Assembly (NCBI GenBank): GCA_021778295.1
Contig: JAJYCP010000005.1
Location: 1 to 34,046, forward strand
DNA from: a bacterium
Lineage (GTDB): Bacteria > Patescibacteriota > Minisyncoccia > Phycocordibacterales > Phycocordibacteraceae
Direction of reading: 5' to 3'
Length of the DNA stretch: 34,046 nucleotides
Shown: positions 26,552 through 34,046 of the stretch, one piece after another
How positions within the stretch are numbered: position 1 is the stretch's first letter
How the letters are laid out: each line of letters starts with the position of its first letter
Program-made: the position numbers and the translations under genes
The notes under the pieces: generated by a model
Told to the model about the DNA's origin: nothing
Databases searched by the model: none
What the model saw: the letters and a program-made list of their open reading frames with translations, nothing else

Positions 26552-27016
26552 ATGCGCCGCCCCCTCAAAAAGAAGCGCACCTGGCGTCCCGACCTGAAAT
26601 ACGGTTCGGAGACGCTCACCCGTTTCATCAATGCGGTCATGTGGGATGGCAAAAAAGACACCGCGCGCGCGGTCGTCTACAGTGCGCTTGCTGTCATTAA
26701 AGAAGGCGGTGCCGACCCTCTTGAGACGTTTGAAGCGGCATTGCGCAACGTCTCGCCCTTGATGGAAGTTCGTTCGCGGCGCGTCGGCGGTGCAAACTAC
26801 CAGGTGCCGCGCGAAGTCCCGCAGAATCGCCGCCTTGCGCTCTCGTTCCGCTGGCTCATCAATGCCGCCCGCGCGAAAAAAGGAAAGCCGATGGCACAGA
26901 AACTCGCCGCAGAACTCCTCCTCGCCGCAAAGAACGAGGGCGATGCGATCAAAAAGAAAGACGACATGCACCGCATGGCGGAAAGCAACAAGGCATTTGC
27001 GCACTTTGCGTGGTAA
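26552..27016 (+). CDS. rpsG: 30S ribosomal protein S7
   Basis: RRPLKKKRTWRPDLKYGSETLTRFINAVMWDGKKDTARAVVYSAL...GGANYQVPREVPQNRRLALSFRWLINAAR. Confidence 0.96.
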   Translation: MRRPLKKKRTWRPDLKYGSETLTRFINAVMWDGKKDTARAVVYSALAVIKEGGADPLETFEAALRNVSPLMEVRSRRVGGANYQVPREVPQNRRLALSFRWLINAARAKKGKPMAQKLAAELLLAAKNEGDAIKKKDDMHRMAESNKAFAHFAW

Positions 27017-27046
27017 CTCACAGCGCTTTTATTTTTATTCATTTGT

Positions 27047-29194
27047 ATGAATCGCGACTATCCGCTTGAGAAGGTACGCAACTTCGGCATCATCGCCCAC
27101 ATTGATGCGGGGAAAACGACCACCAGCGAGCGCGTGCTTTTCTACACCGGCAGCCAGCACAAAATAGGGGAAGTGCACGAGGGCGAGACGACGACCGACT
27201 GGATGGAACAGGAACGCGAGCGCGGCATCACCATCACCTCGGCCGCCATCACCTGTTTCTGGACGAAGACGGGAGAAAAGGACAAGAAAGACACGTCAAA
27301 GAAATTCCGCTTCAACATCATCGATACGCCCGGACACATCGACTTTACGGCCGAGGTGAAGCGTTCAATGCGCGTCTTGGACGGCGCCATCGTCGTCTTT
27401 GACGGGGTTGCGGGCGTGGAGCCGCAATCGGAAACTAACTGGCGCTATGCCGACGAAGCGCGGGTGCCGCGTGTCTGTTTCATCAACAAGCTCGATCGCA
27501 CCGGAGCTTCGTTTGAAAATTCTTATGCGAGCATTCTCGATCGGCTCTCGCCGAAAGCGATTCGCATGCAGATCCCAATCGGTGAAGAAGCCGCGCACGA
27601 AGGTGTTGTCGATCTGCTCACGCTCAAGGCGTATACCTTCTCGGGGAATATGGGCGAGGAAGTCGTCGAAGGCGACGTGCCGGAGAATCTTCTGGAAACA
27701 GCGAAGAAATACCGTGCGGAACTCGTTGAACGCATTGTAGAAAACGACGATGCGGCGATGAACGCGTATCTTGAAGGGAAAGAGCCGACGATTGATGAGC
27801 TCAAGGCGATTTTGCGCACCGCGGTCATTCACAACGAGATATTCCCCGTCTATTGCGGCAGTGCGCTCAAGAACAAAGGCGTACAGCTCGTGCTTGATGC
27901 GGTGGTCGACTACCTCCCGTCTCCTCTCGATTTGCTTCCTGCGACCGGGAAGAATCCGAAGACCGGCGAACCGATCGAACGTCATGCCTCCGACGACGAA
28001 CCGTTCTGCGCGCTCGCTTTCAAACTCCAGACTGACCCGTTCGTGGGTGCGCTTACGTTCTTCCGCGTCTATTCGGGAACGCTCACCGCCGGTTCCTACG
28101 TCTACAACTCGACGACGGGTTCGCGCGAGCGCGTCGGCCGCATCGTGCGCCTGCAAGCCGACAAACGCGAAGAAGTCGAAAAAGTGTTCACAGGCGAGAT
28201 TGCCGCCGCCGTCGGCCTCAAAGATACAAGAACGTCGCATACGCTCTGCGATGAAGCGAATCCGATTGTGCTCGAGGAGATCAAGTTCCCTGAACCGGTG
28301 GTCAGTCTGCGCATCGAGCCGAAGACAAAAGCGGATCAGGAGAAGATGGGCATCGCGCTCCACAAACTTTCCGATGAGGACCCGACTTTCCGCATCAAAA
28401 CCGACGACGAGACGGGCGAGACTATCATTTCCGGCATGGGCGAACTGCATCTCGAGATCCTTGTCGACCGCATGAAGCGTGAGTTCGGCGTCGTCGCCGA
28501 CGTGGGCAAGCCGCAGGTGGCCTATCGGGAAACCATTCTCGGGTCTTCGGAAGCCGAGGGCAAATACATAAAACAGACCGGCGGGCGCGGCCAGTACGGT
28601 CACGTGAAAATCCGCATGAAGAAAATAGAGCCGGTCGTCGAAGGCGCAAAAATCCCGAAAAACACGACGCGCGAAGACCATTTTGAATTCATCAACAACA
28701 TCAAAGGCGGCGTCGTTCCCCAGGAATACATTCCGGCGGTGGAAAAAGGCGTGCGTGAAGCGATGGCGCGCGGTTTCCTCGCAGGATTTCCGATGGTCGA
28801 CGTTTCCGTCGAACTGTACGACGGCTCCTATCACGATGTCGACTCCTCGGAAATCGCTTTCAAGATTGCCGCCTCGATGGCATTTCAAGAAGCGGCGCAG
28901 AAGGCAAAGCCCGTCATCCTCGAACCGATTATGCGCGTCGAGGTCATCGTGCCGGAACAGTTCATGGGGGACATCACAGGGAACCTTTCAGGGAAGCGCG
29001 GCCAGATAGAAGGGATGGAGGATCGCGGCATGAGCAAGGCGGTGCACGCCAAAGTGCCGCTTTCCGAAATGTTCGGCTACACCACGATTCTGCGCTCAAT
29101 GACCGAAGGACGCGGGAGCATGACTATGGAGTTCGATCACTACGATACCGTTCCGCAAAACGTCGCCGCCGACATCATCGCGAGCAGAAAGTAG
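27047..29194 (+). CDS. fusA: Elongation factor G
   Basis: [68 protein letters not shown]. Confidence 0.98.
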   Translation: MNRDYPLEKVRNFGIIAHIDAGKTTTSERVLFYTGSQHKIGEVHEGETTTDWMEQERERGITITSAAITCFWTKTGEKDKKDTSKKFRFNIIDTPGHIDFTAEVKRSMRVLDGAIVVFDGVAGVEPQSETNWRYADEARVPRVCFINKLDRTGASFENSYASILDRLSPKAIRMQIPIGEEAAHEGVVDLLTLKAYTFSGNMGEEVVEGDVPENLLETAKKYRAELVERIVENDDAAMNAYLEGKEPTIDELKAILRTAVIHNEIFPVYCGSALKNKGVQLVLDAVVDYLPSPLDLLPATGKNPKTGEPIERHASDDEPFCALAFKLQTDPFVGALTFFRVYSGTLTAGSYVYNSTTGSRERVGRIVRLQADKREEVEKVFTGEIAAAVGLKDTRTSHTLCDEANPIVLEEIKFPEPVVSLRIEPKTKADQEKMGIALHKLSDEDPTFRIKTDDETGETIISGMGELHLEILVDRMKREFGVVADVGKPQVAYRETILGSSEAEGKYIKQTGGRGQYGHVKIRMKKIEPVVEGAKIPKNTTREDHFEFINNIKGGVVPQEYIPAVEKGVREAMARGFLAGFPMVDVSVELYDGSYHDVDSSEIAFKIAASMAFQEAAQKAKPVILEPIMRVEVIVPEQFMGDITGNLSGKRGQIEGMEDRGMSKAVHAKVPLSEMFGYTTILRSMTEGRGSMTMEFDHYDTVPQNVAADIIASRK

Positions 29195-29239
29195 TCGTTC
29201 CCACCCACAAATCTCCGCACCGTCTTGCATTCCCGCGAC

Positions 29240-29458
29240 GCTTCTCGTATAGTTCTCGTAACGCATCTTGGCGTCGCTCTTTGGCTTGTCTGCATCTGTG
29301 AGTCGGCAAGCTTAGGAGTTTGTTCCGACTCGCGTCGGAATTACTGGCAAGTGAGCGAGTAAAAAGAACATGTCCGCATTTTCTTTTTCGAGCGAACGCA
29401 GCCAGAAAGAAGTTTGTAAAAACTTCTTATTCGTGATTAGCAACTAAATTATCCGATT
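29240..29458 (+). promoter_or_regulatory. Structured leader upstream of tuf with competing hairpins
   Basis: gagtcgg (29300-29306)/ccgactc (29325-29331) is mutually exclusive with ttccgac (29323-29329)/gtcggaa (29334-29340); also gaagttt-gtaa-aaacttc near the end. Confidence 0.5.
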
Positions 29459-30658
<1,200 letters not shown>

Positions 30659-30684
30659 GTACCAGATCGCGCGCACCACATTCT

Positions 30685-31077
30685 ATGGCAACAGCGACAG
30701 CAGCAGCGAAACCCAAGGCAAAACCGAAAGCGAAGCGCGCTCCGAAGAAGACGGTCGTAGCCGCACCTTCCGAGCATAAGCTCCGCATTCGCGTGCGCGC
30801 CTATGAGCATAAGATTCTCGATCTCTCGGTGAAACAGATCATGGACACTGCAGCGCGCTTCGATGCGACGGTCGTCGGCCCGGTGCCGCTTCCGACCGAA
30901 ATCAAGCGCTGGACGGTAAACCGTTCGACGTTCGTCCACAAAGATGCGCGCGAACAATTCGAGATGCGCATCCATAAGCGCCTCATCGATATCCTGAACC
31001 CTTCACCGAAGGTCATCGAGGCTCTCACGAACCTCAATCTTCCTTCCGGGGTCACGATTGATGTGAAAATGGTCTAA
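30685..31077 (+). CDS. rpsJ: 30S ribosomal protein S10 with basic N-terminal extension
   Basis: KLRIRVRAYEHKILDLSVKQIMDTAARFDATVVGPVPLPTEIKRWTVNRSTFVHKDAREQFEMRIHKRLIDIL. Confidence 0.96.
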   Translation: MATATAAAKPKAKPKAKRAPKKTVVAAPSEHKLRIRVRAYEHKILDLSVKQIMDTAARFDATVVGPVPLPTEIKRWTVNRSTFVHKDAREQFEMRIHKRLIDILNPSPKVIEALTNLNLPSGVTIDVKMV

Positions 31078-31099
31078 TCGCGCTTTCAAACAGATCGCC

Positions 31100-31141
31100 A
31101 AGAAAACAAATACCGCCCGTACGGGCGGTATTTGTTTTCTT
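31100..31141. terminator. Perfect 42-bp palindrome between rpsJ and rplC; probable bidirectional terminator
   Basis: aagaaaacaaataccgcccgt|acgggcggtatttgttttctt. Confidence 0.75.
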
Positions 31142-31150
31142 GCATTGTCC

Positions 31151-31245
31151 GGTCCGGTAGTGTAGGGTGTGCTCAAACGCTACGTACGGCCCCGCAGCCG
31201 GACCTATGGCAACTCGCGCGACGCGATTTGCTGTCGCGCGTTGCT
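31151..31245 (+). promoter_or_regulatory. Structured leader directly upstream of rplC
   Basis: ggtccgg (31151-31157)/ccggacc (31198-31204); gcaa-ct-cgcgcgac...gtcgcgcg-ttgc hairpin ending 10 nt before the ATG. Confidence 0.5.
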
Positions 31246-31254
31246 ATTTACCTC

Positions 31255-31872
31255 ATGAAATTCATTCTCGCAAAGAAAAAGGGCATGACCCGGATCTTCA
31301 CGGAAGACGGACGCGCGAAAGCGGCTACTATTTTGGGTGCCGGAGCTATGACCGTTACGCAGGTAAAGAGCGCGGAGGGTAAAGACGGCTATGCGGCAAT
31401 CCAGGTCGGTACGGGTATTCGCAAAACGAAAAATATCAGCAAGGCTGTTTTGGGACATACCAAAGGCAAGGGCTATGCGGCTCTGCGCGAGTTCCGTACC
31501 GCCAACGCTGCAGCTGAAATCGGCAGTGAGATCGACGTATCGATTTTTGCCGTCGGCGACACGGTGCGTGTTTCAGGCCTTACCAAAGGCAAGGGGTTTG
31601 CGGGCGTGGTGAAACGCCACGGTTTCCATGGCGGTCCGCGCACCCACGGTCAGAAACACTCCGAACGCGAGGCCGGTTCCATCGGCGGATCGGGCGGGCG
31701 GGCGGGCGGGCGTGTTGCCAAAGGTATTCGCATGGCCGGCCGCATGGGTCAGGATCGCGTCACGATTGAGAATCTCAAGGTGCTTTCCGTCGATGCGGCG
31801 GCGGGCGAGATCGTCGTCTCGGGAGCGGTACCGGGCGCCCGCGGCACGCTTCTCGAGATAGTCTCCGCATAA
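31255..31872 (+). CDS. rplC: 50S ribosomal protein L3
   Basis: MKFILAKKKGMTRIF...GVVKRHGFHGGPRTHGQKHSEREAGSIG...MAGRMGQDRVTIENLKVL; ATG at 31255. Confidence 0.96.
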   Translation: MKFILAKKKGMTRIFTEDGRAKAATILGAGAMTVTQVKSAEGKDGYAAIQVGTGIRKTKNISKAVLGHTKGKGYAALREFRTANAAAEIGSEIDVSIFAVGDTVRVSGLTKGKGFAGVVKRHGFHGGPRTHGQKHSEREAGSIGGSGGRAGGRVAKGIRMAGRMGQDRVTIENLKVLSVDAAAGEIVVSGAVPGARGTLLEIVSA

Positions 31873-31882
31873 TTTGCATACC

Positions 31883-32635
31883 ATGGCAACCACAAAGAAA
31901 ACGACACCGAGAAAGAAAACCGCCGCAACGCCCGCAGTGCGTGCGCAGAAAGCCGCACCCTCTTCGCTTGAACTGGCAATCTTTTCCATGGACGGCGGGA
32001 AAGTCGGGACCATCGCGCTTCCGGATGCGCTTTTCGGCGCGCCCTGGAGAAGCGACCTCGTGCACCAGGTGACAACCGCGATGCAGGCGAACGCGCGCCA
32101 AAACCGCGCCCACACGAAAGACCGTTCCGAAGTCTCGGGCGGCGGCAAGAAGCCGTGGAAACAAAAGGGTACCGGTCAGGCGCGCCACGGCTCGAGCCGT
32201 TCGCCGATCTGGCGCCACGGCGGCGTCACGTTCGGTCCGCGCAAAGAGCGCGATTACAGCGAGAAGATCAACCGCAAGATGCGTATCAATGCGCTTATCT
32301 CGGTTCTTTCGAGGAAAGCGAAAGATGATGAAATAATCCTGGTAGACAAGTTTTCCTTTGCCGCGCCGAAGACGGCGCTCGCCAAGAGCGCACTCCTCGC
32401 GCTCGCCAAGGGTTCCGCCGCCGCTTCGCTTGCCGCAAAAAAGAAAAACGCGGCGCTCCTCGCGCTCGCCGGCTATGACGGCAATGCGGTGAAAAGTTTC
32501 CGCAATCTCGGTTCGGTCGCAACGGAGGAGGCGCGCAACCTGAACCCGGTGGATGTGATGACGCACAAATATCTCATTATAGAAAATCCGGAGGCAGCAT
32601 TCGCCGTGCTTCTTGCCCGCGCCAAAGCTAAATAA
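31883..32635 (+). CDS. rplD: 50S ribosomal protein L4 with basic N-terminal extension
   Basis: RSEVSGGGKKPWKQKGTGQARHGSSRSPIWRHGGVTFGPRKERDYSEKINRKMR; ATG at 31883. Confidence 0.95.
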   Translation: MATTKKTTPRKKTAATPAVRAQKAAPSSLELAIFSMDGGKVGTIALPDALFGAPWRSDLVHQVTTAMQANARQNRAHTKDRSEVSGGGKKPWKQKGTGQARHGSSRSPIWRHGGVTFGPRKERDYSEKINRKMRINALISVLSRKAKDDEIILVDKFSFAAPKTALAKSALLALAKGSAAASLAAKKKNAALLALAGYDGNAVKSFRNLGSVATEEARNLNPVDVMTHKYLIIENPEAAFAVLLARAKAK

Positions 32636-32641
32636 ACTACC

Positions 32642-33001
32642 ATGGCAATCTTCGGCACAACCAAAAAAGAGAAAGAGGCAAAACGCGTAGGGCAGACGCG
32701 CGCGCGGAAACTCGCGAGCGGCATCGCGCACGAAATCATTCGCGCGCCGTGGTTCTCCGAAAAAGCGCTTATTGCGACCGAGAAAGGCGTCTACACGTTT
32801 TCCGTGCCGGCGCGCGCTAGCAAAGCCGATATCGCCGGCGCGCTCAAAGAAATATACAAGGTCGCTCCGCGGAAGATCCGCATCGTGAATCTCCCCGCGA
32901 AACGCAAAGCGATGCGTACGCGCCGCGGCGTGGGCACGCGCGCCGCGCGCCGCAAGGCCTACGTGTATCTGAAAGCGGGCGACACCATTCAGTTCGCCTA
33001 A
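32642..33001 (+). CDS. rplW: 50S ribosomal protein L23
   Basis: IIRAPWFSEKALIATEKGVYTFSVPARASKADIAGALKEIYKVAPRKIRIVNLPAKRKAMRTRRGVGTRAARRKAYVYLKAGDTI. Confidence 0.94.
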   Translation: MAIFGTTKKEKEAKRVGQTRARKLASGIAHEIIRAPWFSEKALIATEKGVYTFSVPARASKADIAGALKEIYKVAPRKIRIVNLPAKRKAMRTRRGVGTRAARRKAYVYLKAGDTIQFA

Positions 33002-33021
33002 GTCGCCTAAATTATTTTCGT

Positions 33022-33870
33022 ATGAAATCCTATCGTCCCACCACCAAGAGCCGCCGCCACATGACCACGCTGCCGTACCGGGAGCTCCTCTCGGGCGATG
33101 CGCCGCACAAGCCATTGATGAAAAAGAAAAAGCGTCAGGGCGGCCGGAACGGTTTCGGACGCATTACGACGCGCCATCAGGGCGGCGGTCACAAGCGCCG
33201 TTTGCGCGATGTGGATTTTATCTATGACAAGAAAGATATTCCGGCGAAAATAGAAACCGTCGAATATGATCCTTTCCGTTCCGCCTTCATCGGACTCGCG
33301 CTCTACCGCGACGGCGCGCGTCGCTACGTCGTCCTTCCCAAAGAGCTCGGCGTCGGTTCTTCTTTTGTCGTTTCGGAACATGCGCCGCTTACGCTCGGGA
33401 ACCGTCTCCCGCTCGGCAAAATCCCCGTCGGTACTTTTGTGTACAACGTCGAGCTTTCTCCGGGCGCGGGCGCCGTACTCGCCCGTTCCGCCGGGAACGC
33501 CGCCGAAGTGGTTGCGCATGACGCGGGGTATGCACAATTGAAACTTCCCTCAAGCGAGATCCGCAAAGTGTCCGATCTCGCATGGGCGAGCATCGGCACG
33601 GTCGGCAACGAAGAGTACAATCTCGTTGTCATCGGTAAAGCGGGGCGCAGCCGCTGGATGGGCATCCGCCCGACCGTCCGCGGAACCGCTATGAACCCCG
33701 TCGACCACCCCCATGGCGGCGGCGAAGGAAAACAAGGCCGCGGCCTCAAGCGTGCAAAGACCATGTGGGGAAAGCCCTCCGGCAAGGGACAGAAGACGCG
33801 AACGCCGAAAAAGTACTCGAATAATCTTATTATCTCCCGTAGGAAAGTCGGTAAGAAGCGCAAGGGTTAA
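33022..33870 (+). CDS. rplB: 50S ribosomal protein L2
   Basis: GGRNGFGRITTRHQGGGHKRRLRDVDF...RPTVRGTAMNPVDHPHGGGEGKQGRG. Confidence 0.97.
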   Translation: MKSYRPTTKSRRHMTTLPYRELLSGDAPHKPLMKKKKRQGGRNGFGRITTRHQGGGHKRRLRDVDFIYDKKDIPAKIETVEYDPFRSAFIGLALYRDGARRYVVLPKELGVGSSFVVSEHAPLTLGNRLPLGKIPVGTFVYNVELSPGAGAVLARSAGNAAEVVAHDAGYAQLKLPSSEIRKVSDLAWASIGTVGNEEYNLVVIGKAGRSRWMGIRPTVRGTAMNPVDHPHGGGEGKQGRGLKRAKTMWGKPSGKGQKTRTPKKYSNNLIISRRKVGKKRKG

Positions 33871-33883
33871 AATTTTACGAATC

Positions 33884-33920
33884 GCAAAACCCCCGCACGA
33901 AAGTGCGGGGCTTTTGTTTG
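33884..33920 (+). terminator. Intrinsic terminator after rplB
   Basis: ccccgcac-gaaa-gtgcgggg flanked by caaaa/ttttg. Confidence 0.8.
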
Positions 33921-34046
33921 AACCCATTTCAAAACGCCGCTCGGGTATGCCGCAGGAAAGGTACGCCGTCTTTTTCTGCTGAAAAAGCGTCTCGCTCTCG
34001 CCTCGTCAGGCTCCGAGAGCCCTTTCCTGCGGCATACCCCTCGCGT
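33921..34046 (+). repeat. Dispersed hairpin repeat, copy C (right part cut by window edge)
   Basis: aacccatttcaaa left end; 19-bp perfect arms gggtatgccgcaggaaagg (33943-33961)/cctttcctgcggcataccc (34021-34039); core gtacgccgtctttttctgctgaaaaagcg. Confidence 0.88.

Noticed and set aside
28597-28616. CACGTG in fusA as a parS site
   Set aside because: Flanks (ACGGT/AAAAT) do not fit the parS consensus; likewise the CACGTG near 7164.
27365-28888. 507-aa minus-strand ORF
   Set aside because: Antisense shadow of fusA; the plus strand encodes an unmistakable EF-G and the antisense product has no recognisable family.
31775-33115. 446-aa minus-strand ORF
   Set aside because: Antisense to rplC/rplD/rplW/rplB; low-complexity R/A-rich product, no family signal.

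Overview
GC-rich bacterial window that looks like a Candidate Phyla Radiation (Patescibacteria/Parcubacteria-type) chromosome; the placement is inferred from gene content and style. TGA is used as stop. Most of it is housekeeping: ppa, clpP, rny, HU, an APS/PAPS-reductase-like gene, a secreted trypsin-like protease, yraN, cca, xthA, a Xer-type recombinase, rpsO, NYN and DksA-like proteins, a ComM/YifB ATPase, a LysM-M23 endopeptidase, a UvrD/PcrA helicase, a membrane spermidine-synthase-like protein, rsmA, a four-gene secreted/membrane cluster resembling part of a type IV secretion locus, and a str/S10 block (rpsL-rpsG-fusA-tuf-rpsJ-rplC-rplD-rplW-rplB). Four tRNAs are present, Gly-UCC, Pro-UGG, Gly-GCC and Arg-UCG, all on the minus strand and none encoding CCA. 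The most unusual material is intergenic: (1) a dispersed hairpin repeat with three copies, two of them at the window ends, showing compensatory base-pair flips between copies; (2) two tRNA genes (Gly-UCC and Pro-UGG) each followed by a ~170-bp cassette holding an inverted, hairpin-interrupted or hairpin-flanked copy and then a direct copy of the tRNA 3' end; (3) a cluster of parS-like sites in and after cca, 1-2 kb from a small AT-rich region with helically phased DnaA-box-like sequences, a candidate origin/centromere; (4) a LysM-M23 gene whose signal/TM region has no ATG/GTG/TTG start; (5) structured leaders before tuf and rplC and a perfect G-quadruplex motif inside rplC. No CRISPR array, rRNA or transposase gene was seen. 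All assignments are by eye; no database search was run.
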